Below, one piece after another: positions 11,791-21,600 of a stretch of 64,000 nt of DNA. The notes under the pieces were generated by a model that did no database searches, had not been told where the DNA came from, and was given only the letters and a program-made list of their open reading frames with translations. The stretch is from NCBI RefSeq assembly GCF_037126465.1, contig NC_088203.1:107247507-107311506 (forward strand), read 5' to 3'. Each line of letters opens with the position of its first letter. The first letter of the stretch is position 1. The DNA comes from Ornithodoros turicata (lineage: Eukaryota > Arthropoda > Arachnida > Ixodida > Argasidae). The translations under genes and the position numbers were made by a program.

Positions 11791-12173
11791 TTCAAAAATA
11801 TATTTGCAGGAATTAAAATTTGCGAAAGATGTTGGAACCATCGTTGGTTTTGAGCTCATTTTCTTCGCAGTTCAGTATACTTTGTGTCACTCGAGCAGCA
11901 TCCCACTGTCATGGGCAAAGCATTAAAAGTCATGTGGAGCTCGGAATAACTTTGTTTTTGCAGAGCTAGGAGTGTGTGAAGCTGTAATAATGCAGCATTC
12001 ACATACTGTTGCTTCTGTTCTGTGGAAATGATTTCCAACAAGGTGAGCAGGCTGTAAATTGAACTGTATTTGATACTGAACATGGTGCTCATCATACGAA
12101 TGGACATGTTGGGAGGGAAAGAATTCCGTAACTCAAATATTCCGTAACTTAAAAACCCGAGACTGGGGGTCAA
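11791..12173 (-). pseudogene. Candidate exon with in-frame stop, unknown protein
   Basis: The minus-strand open stretch includes FELRNSFPPNMSIRMMSTMF, then SLLTLLEIISTEQKQQYVNA and LLQLHTLLALQKQSY. Amphipathic Leu-rich segments suggest helical-repeat structure. A TGA at 11,856-11,858 interrupts the frame. After it the same frame stays open through AQNQRWFQHLSQILIPANIF up to a GTAAGT donor (plus-strand ACTTAC at 11,785-11,790). An exon carrying one nonsense mutation, or two unrelated open stretches, would both explain this. The protein is not recognised. Confidence 0.35.
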
Positions 12174-12352
12174 ATGTTCATTTAACTGTTTCTACTTCCT
12201 ACGTTGTTTGAGATCATTTTGCAACTGGCAGCGTAACCTAGGCTTCTTGCTCCAGAGCTACAAAGGGATGGGCAAGGCCAATAGAGGAGCTAAAAAAAAA
12301 CTCAACTGATTCCTCGCCGTTTTGTCCAAGTAGACTACTCGCACACCACATA

Positions 12353-12748
12353 TCAAAGCGAAATCCACAACAGGCAAAAGGAGACACGACTGATTATGAG
12401 GCGGTCTATTCCTGCCATAACTTGCGGGACTATTTCAGGGGTCGATAGAATCAGGCGCCTAAACGTGAAAAGTAGGTGAAGCAAAAGAGAAACGACAAGG
12501 CGACATCGCAAGGCCGAAATAGCTGGTTTGACACTGAAAACATGCACCACATGACCTTCGACAACCGCAGTGATATGATCACCAGTTGTCTTGCGGTATC
12601 CGTGGACAAAATTATGCCAAGTCAGCATAAATAATGTGAGATGTACAAAGTTAGTTATGTTTATGTGGACGTGGAACGTCTCGGCTGGAGGGGTCATCCC
12701 CGAAGGCAATGATCGCCGGGCCATGTAAAGACTTACCCTGTACGTCAC
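12353..12748 (-). other. Minus-strand open frame, doubtful
   Basis: A 131-codon open stretch is rich in Val, Leu and His and has no recognised motif. A GTAAGT donor (plus ACTTAC, 12,731-12,736) lies inside its 5-prime end, which argues against a single exon. It could belong to the same decayed locus as its neighbours, but support is weak. Confidence 0.2.
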
Positions 12749-13351
12749 TATCCAACGGTGTTGGCGTTCAGCACGGCACGCATTGTCGTTGAATATGCTG
12801 TTTTCTCAAACATCTGGTACTCAATTCGCAGAATTCTCAGTCGCTCATTCCCACACCTGTTGATTTACCGGGAGCTTGCCGCAACTCTCGCTAGGTGTCA
12901 ATAGACCTCTCGCGCCATCTCGCACCTCCTACGAGATGTCTGTCGTCTGCATGCTCTGCATAAGTTCGACGTCGATCTCGAAGAGGTAGATTTATTATTA
13001 AATTATTTGAGGCTTCGTGACGTGCTTCGTATGGGTGTTTCTCCTCACACACAAGGAATGCTGGCTAGATGTGGATCATGCTCTGTGTTATTCCCACTTT
13101 CTCATGCGAATGTATTACACCCCCCGCCCCTTCACATTGCCGCGACACAGACAAGACAGCCAACAAAATGAAGCGTTTTTGTCGTGATCGTTGCTATTTA
13201 AGCTAACAGTGGCTTCATCTTCACCGTCGACCTAGGGTCTCGGTTATTCGGGTTTATGCGAACAAATTGGAAAATCATGCATGCACCGGTAAAATTCGCA
13301 ATTTGGATTTCTTGGAAAAACTCCGCTTATGGGGTTCCGGCAACGCGAGAA

Positions 13352-13829
13352 TCAATCAGAGAATGAGAAATTGACAGAACACTTTCCACTTGGTGTCGGA
13401 AAGCCTGTTGTTTTTGCAAAATGATTTGAATGAAATGCATTGTAGTAATCAATTGTTGTGGGGCAGCACACTGAGGCTGCGAGACAGATCCTCCACTCAG
13501 CCCGAACCTCCAAAGTTGTAAACGGAAGGTGCACAGCCTTTGCAGTCAGAGAACAGTCCAATGAGGGTATCTTGAAGGCTGATTAATGTTGGTTATAAAC
13601 AAGGAGCATATTCTCAATGAGACAATCTTGTAGCACAAACATGTTCTGCCGGAGCTTGCACACGTCAAATTGCGAAGGCACAAGAGATCCCTGCCCAGCT
13701 AGTCTGCTTATGTGTGCCATTTGGGTGTTTCCCTGATTGTACCATAGCAGCAAATTTTCCATATGAGACAACAAACTCAAGATCAACAACAACTTTATTG
13801 CGAGCTCAAGATCATTTGCGTCGATCAAA
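13352..13829 (-). pseudogene. Candidate exon with in-frame stop, unknown protein
   Basis: On the minus strand a polypyrimidine acceptor (CATTTTTTTAG, G at 13,830) precedes an open frame. It encodes LIDANDLELAIKLLLILSLL, then HMENLLLWYNQ and FDVCKLRQNMFVLQDCLIEN. A TAA at 13,583-13,585 breaks it. The same frame then reopens for about 75 codons (IPSLDCSLTAKAVHLPFTTL and onward) to a second stop at 13,352. Same-frame continuation across a single stop is what a recent nonsense mutation would leave. The Leu-rich helical character matches the stretches at 11,791-12,173 and 14,330-14,560. The protein is not recognised. Confidence 0.38.
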
Positions 13830-13951
13830 CTAAAAAAATGGACAAGTTGCAAGATAGGTTACCCAGGCAAGGATTTTCCTGCAGTCCCCCTAGTTTTTTG
13901 CAAGTGCAAAACATCCCCCGAAAATGCTGATGTTCATATAACCATCTTCAT

Positions 13952-14034
13952 GTACAGCTTGGGACAAAAGTTTACGGAATATGACACCGGCATATTTGTT
14001 CATAAGGGCCGTAAACTTTTGTCCCAAGCTGTAC
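13952..14034. repeat. Short hairpin MITE (83 bp)
   Basis: The ends are exact inverted copies of at least 26 bp: GTACAGCTTGGGACAAAAGT, then TTACGG, versus CCGTAA, then ACTTTTGTCCCAAGCTGTAC. The loop is about 30 bp. TA lies inside each terminal GTAC, so a TA target duplication of a mariner-like mini-element is possible. It sits between two of the candidate decayed exons. Confidence 0.7.
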
Positions 14035-14329
14035 CCATAAACACGGGGTCTTCCTCAAGTGCTTCTCATGAATTAAGGTGTTTGTTCAAGACCAACATCG
14101 AGGCGCTCCACTCAAGCCCGCATTACGTGATGAGGCTGGAAGCAGTAGGGTACTTTGCTTACCAAGTCGTGCACCGTGTCGACGGAGTTGCTTTCGTTAC
14201 ATCTGGCTGGGAGGCTTTGCCGTGCCTCAACGGTTGAAGCTGATCCGCTTTCTCAGCGCACACTTCACAGAGTGTGCTCTTCGGTAGCATAAAGCAGGTG
14301 GAACGACTACACAACACTATCTACAGCAC

Positions 14330-14560
14330 CTAATGATGGAAAATGTATACATCAAGCACTAGGTCCTCCCGCAAAATACGAGATAGATACAGAGGGTGTG
14401 CAACAAGTACAACAACATCCTGGAAAGAAATCCTGGTTTCAAGACCGTGGCTGCTGTTGCAGCTGTTGTAACTTGTGACACTTTGACTGTTGCCGACAAT
14501 ATTCCTCGAGAGTACTTCTGTTTGTACAAGGCACGGACCTGTCACTTCAATAGCTGAAGA
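14330..14560 (-). pseudogene. Candidate terminal exon, unknown protein
   Basis: The minus-strand open stretch contains LSSAIEVTGPCLVQTEVLS, then HGLETRISFQDVVVLVAHPL and YLSRILREDLVLDVYIFHH before a stop at 14,330. Possible acceptors (CACTCAG or CTCTTCAG) occur upstream on the minus strand. The wording is protein-like but not recognised. It is listed as part of the possible broken locus at 10,885-14,560. Confidence 0.3.
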
Positions 14561-14699
14561 GAGATCGGCGTACAAAATGATTCTGAGTGACAGAAGGAAT
14601 AACTTTATGTCTGACAGAAGGGCAAGGGCGCAGGCTAGCTGGTACGATGGGAACTGGGAGACACGGGCAGAAAAGGACAGACACAACAAAGATTCTCAA

Positions 14700-15760
14700 G
14701 ACGCAGCAAAGTTTATTACGACAAACACCTCAGAAGGGGGAGGAGGGGAACAAGAGGGGGTTTGCTTGCACAATTCCCGTGGTTGCCAATTTCGAGAGAC
14801 GTATGTCTTTCTTGCATTCAATTCTTGCTTTTATACATTCAGCAAGGAGACCGGTTACAGTTTCCAAGACCTCGCGTCCCCTACCAGTTGCTTTGGCTGT
14901 TAACCTCTTTTACGATTTACAGTCTGAATTGAAGTTTACGCATTGAATTATCATGATGCCTTTATTGGGAAGCAAATGCTTTCGCGTGCGATGTTCGTTC
15001 TAATCTCAGTATTTACGAACTAAAGTGAAGGATTTGTTTACACACTATGGTTGGGCATCTGATTTTACGTTAGCTACTACCACAGTAGAGATGCCTACAA
15101 TTCTAGAGAAATGATATGGGGCACCCTACTCGTAGAAATGCCTCCCAATAGATGACTCCTTCATAGAAGCTATATCGCAGTATTGTTATTGTCTTCTAGA
15201 AAATATGTGCCTTTTCAGTACCTAAAAATCTGCTCTCTGAACATGCAACTTAGATTGTACATTATTATTCAGTATAGATGGCCTAAGCGAGGCTATGAAA
15301 ATGGTTATTTTCTTCCGCAATTTATCTAGATGAAACTGCAATGACATTGTTCACGCTATGGCTGGAGACTGGATTTTGCGACATAAGTACGTAAGTGTTG
15401 CCACCATATGTGTTGCATCAAAGGAAAACCAGAGGACAGAGGCTGACACAAGGTTTATTACCATCAAGGATGCGTTGCTCAGGTCAAAGCACACAAGAAG
15501 CCATTGTTGGTGTCATTAGTGGATCATGTACTGACTGGAACTACAAATTTTGGGGGACCCGGTCAAACACTATGAATACAGTGTAGGACTTGTGCCAAAC
15601 TTTTCAGATCGTAGTGATATGCACATTAAGTAACCTCCACATATTTACCGTGGCATTAGCAACACGAGAAGTTTGACAGTCTCTTTGTAAAAATTTGGAT
15701 CAAGTACCTATAAAAGTAGTGCCGTGTTGACCAGTAAGTAGCACAGTTTCTGCAGCGTCA
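14700..15760. other. Gene-free stretch
   Basis: Only short shadow frames are present. Two loosely similar stretches (around 14,670-14,720 and 15,420-15,470) share GGACAGA...GACACAA...GTTTATTA spacing and may be old copies of one repeat. No coding region is supported. Confidence 0.4.
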
Positions 15761-15771
15761 AATCCTGTAAA

Positions 15772-15965
15772 ATGTCCCCCAAACCCTCTTTCTCTATACC
15801 TATGGCTGGGCATGAAGCAGAGAAACTTGGCAGTATGTTTCTCAATGGACCTTCACAGATGCGTCTTTGGCATATGCAACTCTTACATTCAGCGCATGTT
15901 AGCAACACCATCTGGAAAGACCACATCACCCTCGGAGTTGTGAGGAAGCTCCTTATGGGGGCAGT
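15772..15965 (+). other. Possible plus-strand exon, unknown
   Basis: An open frame after a CTGCAG near 15,755 encodes MAGHEAEKLGSMFLNGPSQM, then RLWHMQLLHSAHVSNTIWKD and HITLGVVRKLLMGA. Composition is protein-like, but no family is recognised and the 3-prime splice is unclear. A short candidate downstream exon is at 16,082-16,161. Confidence 0.25.
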
Positions 15966-16081
15966 GCCCGTTTATATACTATGTTGTAGTGCGACTAATC
16001 AATTCCCGTGTCATTGCTTCTATGTCCCCTCCTTTGTTGAAAGCTTAACGTGTTTGTAATGGAGTAGCAAGCTACATTGCA

Positions 16082-16161
16082 GCACCTACAGAGATGATTG
16101 GTGGCAACTTGATCGATGAGGTTTTAGACAAACGTCGGGCCATCCTGAAAAAGGTGCAACT
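16082..16161 (+). other. Possible short plus-strand exon, unknown
   Basis: Between a TTGCAG acceptor-like site and an AAAAAG/GTGCAA donor-like site lies an open frame encoding PTEMIGGNLIDEVLDKRR, then AILKK. The residues look like a charged helix. It could follow the candidate exon at 15,772-15,965, but the pairing is inference only. Confidence 0.22.
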
Positions 16162-16406
16162 CAACATTCATCTGCATTAGTCATTGTAGTTACAGAAAAA
16201 CACCAGCAGTGCTAGTTTTACCGCTGCAGAGCCGTTGACTGCCTCGTTGAAACCATTTCAGAACTTTTTTTTAAATTCCGCATTAGCGTCGCGAAACAAC
16301 CGTGGCTATTAGTGGCATACACCTGTGGCCAGATGGAGAGAGGACAGCGTGGTTAGTACATATTCTGGGCTGACCTCAAGACAGCACAGCTGGTGGTAAT
16401 ATTCTA

Positions 16407-16424
16407 ACCCCCCCCCCCCCCCCC
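16407..16424 (+). repeat. Poly-C tract
   Basis: Uninterrupted cytosine run of about 17-18 bp. It is prone to length error in sequencing and assembly. Confidence 0.9.
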
Positions 16425-16662
16425 AGTCTTCAGCATGACCTTAGCTACCACCAAAGAGCAGATGGTGTTACCTGCTTGGCCACGGCGCTGGTATATCATA
16501 GAACTGAGCTTCTTTCTTTGCGGGCAGTATGTTCACGGTGTTTCAAGATCTCAAGTTTTGTAGTGCATAAGGATAATGGGATGTCATGTAGCATAAAGGA
16601 AGACAGTGAATACCACAGAGAGCACATCTTTCCTTCTCTATCCGCAAAGGTCTTGTAACAAG

Positions 16663-16668
16663 TTTATT
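16663..16668 (-). terminator. Polyadenylation signal of the ACOT13-like gene
   Basis: TTTATT on the plus strand gives AATAAA on the minus strand, about 15 nt beyond the stop codon of the thioesterase gene. The 3-prime UTR would be very short. Confidence 0.5.
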
Positions 16669-16682
16669 TTCAGAAAAGCCTA

Positions 16683-17612
16683 CTATATTTGGATCTTGTT
16701 TCCCAGGTAATCCAGTTGACTGTTGAGGTGCTTGGTGTGCATTCCTTTCACGAGGATTTCACCGCTGTCTTTATTTCGTACGAGCACATCTAGAAAGGCT
16801 ACGCTCCTTCCCAACTTTGCAGTAGTTGCTTCGATGATCACTGTATCTCCCACCCGTGCCTGTGCCAGATAGCTGTCAAACGATTGCTCCTCAGTGATAC
16901 GCCAACCAATCAACCGATAGAAAAACATACCTCATGCTCATGTCGACGCTGACGTTTCTGACGTCTCGCAACGTGAGCAGCGCGTATGTGCTCACCATGT
17001 CCACGAGTGTGGCTGACATCCCACCATGTAAAGTTTGCACATTGTTGCACGTGTCGGGGCAGACGGTCAGCTCGGCCGTGCACTTGCCGTTGGCAGCAGA
17101 CGTCAACCGGAGCTATCAGATAAAAAAATACCTCGAGTATAGTGCAAGATATGTGAGGCACGACCTTTTAGGGTGATACCCGATTACACCCGAGATGTAC
17201 TCCCCAATTCAAACGAGCAAGAACTGGCTTTAACCTCATGTTTGCCCAAAAGCTGTTGGACTGAGGACATCACTATTTATTTATTTTATTTATACATATA
17301 CCCTCGAGGTCCAGAGGGCATTAATGAGGGGAGTGAGAAGGTTGTGGAGTGCACGATGCAAGGTCAAAGCACAGTAACAATCGATCAGCATGTGCTATAT
17401 TGCAATTGATTTCATATCGGGGGAAAAACTGTCATATATATTTTTTAAGAACGTGTTCGCAGTTAGCTGGGACACCCTGTATATACGGGGGCCTAAAATA
17501 GGTCATCCAGCAGAGTGCTTAAGTTTACCTTGTCGAAGCCCGTGCTAAAGAAGTTTCCCTCCAGACTTCGGCGTAGGAGGCTACTTAGTTTCTCCAAGTT
17601 GTACGGAGCCAT
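16683..17612 (-). CDS. ACOT13: Acyl-coenzyme A thioesterase 13 / THEM2-like (three exons)
   Basis: Minus strand, joined from 17,529-17,612, 16,931-17,112 and 16,683-16,872. This gives 456 nt, or 151 residues; the human protein is 140. Exon 1 starts MAPYNLEKLSS and ends at K28 before GTAAAC. The second exon follows a TTTTTTTATCTGATAG acceptor. Intron 2 is only 58 nt (GTATGT...GACAG) and splits Ser89. The hotdog-fold signature is clear: CNNVQTLHGGMSATLVDM (residues 50-67), VSVDMSMSYLA, and a C-terminal HTKHL. Known family: hotdog thioesterases hydrolyse acyl-CoA to free fatty acid plus CoA as tetramers, often near mitochondria. Residues equivalent to human Asn50, Asp65 and Ser83 are present here as N51, D66 and S83. 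Nothing is broken, so the gene is probably functional. Its 5-prime end lies about 1 kb from satellite 1. Confidence 0.88.
17281..17345 (+). repeat. Possible retroelement 3-prime tail remnant
   Basis: A TTTATTTATTTTATTTATAC tract is followed by ACCCTCGAGGTCCAGAGGGC, a short hairpin-like G/C block, and ATTAATGAGGGGAGTG. T-rich ends of this form are common at LINE or SINE 3-prime ends in arthropods. It lies within intron 1 of the thioesterase gene (16,683-17,612). Assignment is tentative. Confidence 0.3.
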
Positions 17613-18650
17613 TTTAGATATAGTCCCGTTGGTTCAGTCTCCGTGCAACTAAAGAAACGAGACGTCACAGTTTAAAAAAAGCATTGCATGAAAAAAAAAA
17701 AAGACTATTAGATAAAAACCTAATTAACTAGCGAAGGAGATGGTCACTTGTAATTGATGATACCATGATGAAACAAGACATTCCTCATGCTTGTTTCAGC
17801 AGGGATTTTCTCTGTCAGCTAGCCTGCGTTTATGCTATTTTATCAGTCGCTAGTAGTTCCGAGAAGGCTATCCGCTGTCTGACAGCTAGACTAAAGTGTA
17901 AAGTAGCTGTTCTGAGGTTGGAGCACACAACAGACAAACACAAGCCTCAAGGTCACAAAAGACTGCTCAAGACTAAACAAAATAAACACTGGAGAGTGGT
18001 GATAACCACGGTGACCAGTGGTCAGTAGTGGTCTACTGGAGTCCTACCATCAGGTTCGCCTAGTCCCTTTCGAGGCAGGGCAGGTATCTTCGGGCAGACC
18101 AGGCGAGAAAAGTCCAGACATTGTGTAAACTAAAGGAAAGAGAGGGGGGGAACCTTGGGGGGGAACAAACCCACAGATCCCACGGATCCCACGGTCAGCG
18201 CTGGGTTCTGCAGCTCCCCGCCGTCCGCATGTGATTGGCGACCGACGTGATTGGCTTGGACTTGGATTGGCGGGTGACTTTGCTTTCCGTTGGGACTCCT
18301 GGCTGATGTTCCGGTTTCGGTTTCGGAGAGTGCTTCTCACTACTTCTCCCTTCTTCCTGATTGTGCATGAATTGGGAATCCAGTCCACTGCAACATGTCA
18401 GGTTTATTTGCGGTACATCGATTTAGAAACTCAGTGAAATAGATGAATTTCCTACAAAAATATGAAAAAGAAACTTGTTCTGCATATATTCCTCAACGAA
18501 GAGCTGTCTGACCTATTTCACAGTGTGAAGTGTGAATTATTGAACTGGCGAAACTCGTCTCCCCACTCTAGCTCGCCCGGCGTCTGCAAGGGGGTACGGA
18601 CATCTTCCCAAGAACACATTGTCATCCTTGGGATAGCCGAAGAGGTCTAA
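17613..18650. other. Upstream region of the ACOT13-like gene; three ATTGG boxes near 18,230-18,275
   Basis: No coding region is supported. Near the gene start, GACGTCAC at about 17,661 resembles a cAMP-response element. At 18,230-18,275 three ATTGG (inverted CCAAT) motifs occur within 45 bp (TGATTGGCGACC, TGATTGGCTTGG, GGATTGGCGGG). They could be a promoter for an unseen transcript or part of an old LTR. The region ends at the first satellite 1 monomer. Confidence 0.4.
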
Positions 18651-18656
18651 GAGCAT

Positions 18657-21600
18657 GAGGCTACATCCTTCCGCCTGCATCAATCGGTCGCACGCAGTAA
18701 CGATCTAACTCTGACCTATTTTTACCGCTGGCTACTAATTCTTTCCGCATGCATCAGTCGGCCGCACGCAATAACGATCTAACTTCGACCTATTCCTCCC
18801 GCAGGCTACATTCTTCCGCCTGCACCAATCGGCCGCTCGCAATAACGATCTGACGCTGATCTAGCTATTTCTACAGCACGCTACATTCTCCGCCTGCAGC
18901 AGTCCGCCGCATGCAATAACGATCTAACTCTGACCTATTTCTACCGCAGGCTACTTATTCTTTCCGCATGCATCAGTCTGCAGCACACAATAACGATCTA
19001 AGTAAGACCTATTCCTTCTGCAGGCTACATCCTTCCGCCTGCATCTATCGGCCGCTCGCAATAGCGATCTAACCCTGACCTATTTTTACCGCTGGCTACT
19101 AATTATTTCCGCATGCATCAGTCGGCCGCACGCAATAACGATCTAACTTCGACCTATTCCTTCCGCAGGCTACATTCTTCCGCCTGCACCAATCGGCCGC
19201 TCGCAATAACCATCTGACACTGATCTAGCTATTTCTACAGCACGCTACATCCTCTGCCTACAGCAGTCCGCTGCATGCAATAACGATCTAACTCTGACCT
19301 ATTTCTACCGCAGGCTACTTATTCTTTCCGCATGCATCAGTCTGCAGCACACAATAACGATCTAAGTAAGACCTATTCCTTCTGCAGGCTACATCTTTCC
19401 GCCTGCATCTATCGGCCGCTCGCAATAGCGATCTAACCCTGACCTATTTTTACCGCTGGCTACTAATTATTTCCGCATGCATCAGTCGGCCGCACGCAAT
19501 AACGATCTAACTTCGACCTATTCCTTCCGCAGGCTACATTCTTCCGCCTGCACCAATCGGCCGCTCGCAATAACCATCTGACACTGATCTAGCTATTTCT
19601 ACAGCACGCTACATCCTCCGCCTACAGCAGTCCGCCGCATGCAATAACGATCTAACTCTGACCTATTTCTACCGCAGGCTACTTATTCTTTCCGCATGCA
19701 TCAGTCTGCAGCACACAATAACGATCTAAGTAAGACCTATTCCTTCTGCAGGCTACATCTTTCCGCCTGCATCTATCGGCCGCTCGCAATAGCGATCTAA
19801 CCCTGACCTATTTTTACCGCTGGCTACTAATTATTTCCGCATGCATCAGTCGGCCGCACGCAATAACGATCTAACTTCGACCTATTCCTTCCGCAGGCTA
19901 CATTCTTCCGCCTGCACCAATCGGCCGCTCGCAATAACCATCTGACACTGATCTAGCTATTTCTACAGCACGCTACATCCTCCGCCTACAGCAGTCCGCC
20001 GCATGCAATAACGATCTAACTCTGACCTATTTCTACCGCAGGCTACTTATTCTTTCCGCATGCATCAGTCTGCAGCACACAATAACGATCTAAGTAAGAC
20101 CTATTCCTTCTGCAGGCTACATCTTTCCGCCTGCATCTATCGGCCGCTCGCAATAGCAATCTAACCCTGACCTATTTTTACCGCTGGCTACTAATTATTT
20201 CCGCATGCATCAGTCGGCCGCACGCAATAACGATCTAACTTCGACCTATTCCTTCCGCAGGCTACATTCTTCCGCCTGCACCAATCGGCCGCTCGCAATA
20301 ACCATCTGACACTGATCTAGCTATTTCTACAGCACGCTACATCCTCCGCCTACAGCAGTCCGCCGCATGCAATAACGATCTAACTCTGACCTATTTCTAC
20401 CGCAGGCTACTTATTCTTTCCGCATGCATCAGTCTGCAGCACACAATAACGATCTAAGTAAGACCTACTCCTTCTGCAGGCTACATCTTTCCGCCTGCAT
20501 CTATCGGCCGCTCGCAATAGCGATCTAACCCTGACCTATTTTTACCGCTGGCTACTAATTATTTCCGCATGCATCAGTCGGCCGCACGCAATAACGATCT
20601 AACTTCGACCTATTCCTTCCGCAGGCTACATTCTTCCGCCTGCACCAATCGGCCGCTCGCAATAACCATCTGACACTGATCTAGCTATTTCTACAGCACG
20701 CTACATCCTCCGCCTACAGCAGTCCGCCGCATGCAATAACGATCTAACTCTGACCTATTTCTACCGCAGGCTACTTATTCTTTCCGCATGCATCAGTCTG
20801 CAGCACACAATAACCATCTAAGTAAGACCTATTCCTTCTGCAGGCTACATCTTTCCGCCTGCATCTATCGGCCGCTCGCAATAGCGATCTAACCCTGACC
20901 TATTTTTACCGCTGGCTACTAATTATTTCCGCATGCATCAGTCGGCCGCACGCAATAACGATCTAACTTCGACCTATTCCTTCCGCAGGCTACATTCTTC
21001 CGCCTGCACCAATCGGCCGCTCGCAATAACCATCTGACACTGATCTAGCTATTTCTACAGCACGCTACATCCTCCGCCTACAGCAGTCCGCCGCATGCAA
21101 TAACGATCTAACTCTGACCTATTTCTACCGCAGGCTACTTATTCTTTCCGCATGCATCAGTCTGCAGCACACAATAACCATCTAAGTAAGACCTATTCCT
21201 TCTGCAGGCTACATCTTTCCGCCTGCATCTATCGGCCGCTCGCAATAGCGATCTAACCCTGACCTATTTTTACCGCTGGCTACTAATTATTTCCGCATGC
21301 ATCAGTCGGCCGCACGCAATAACGATCTAACTTCGACCTATTCCTTCCGCAGGCTACATTCTTCCGCCTGCACCAATCGGCCGCTCGCAATAACCATCTG
21401 ACACTGATCTAGCTATTTCTACAGCACGCTACATCCTCCGCCTACAGCAGTCCGCCGCATGCAATAACGATCTAACTCTGACCTATTTCTACCGCAGGCT
21501 ACTTATTCTTTCCGCATGCATCAGTCTGCAGCACACAATAACCATCTAAGTAAGACCTATTCCTTCTGCAGGCTACATCTTTCCGCCTGCATCTATCGGC

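Noticed and set aside
14490..14946. Plus-strand frames of 119-137 codons at 14,490-14,946
   Set aside because: Low-complexity Gly/Glu and Arg/Asp runs with no domain. They overlap the more protein-like minus-strand stretch at 14,330-14,560.
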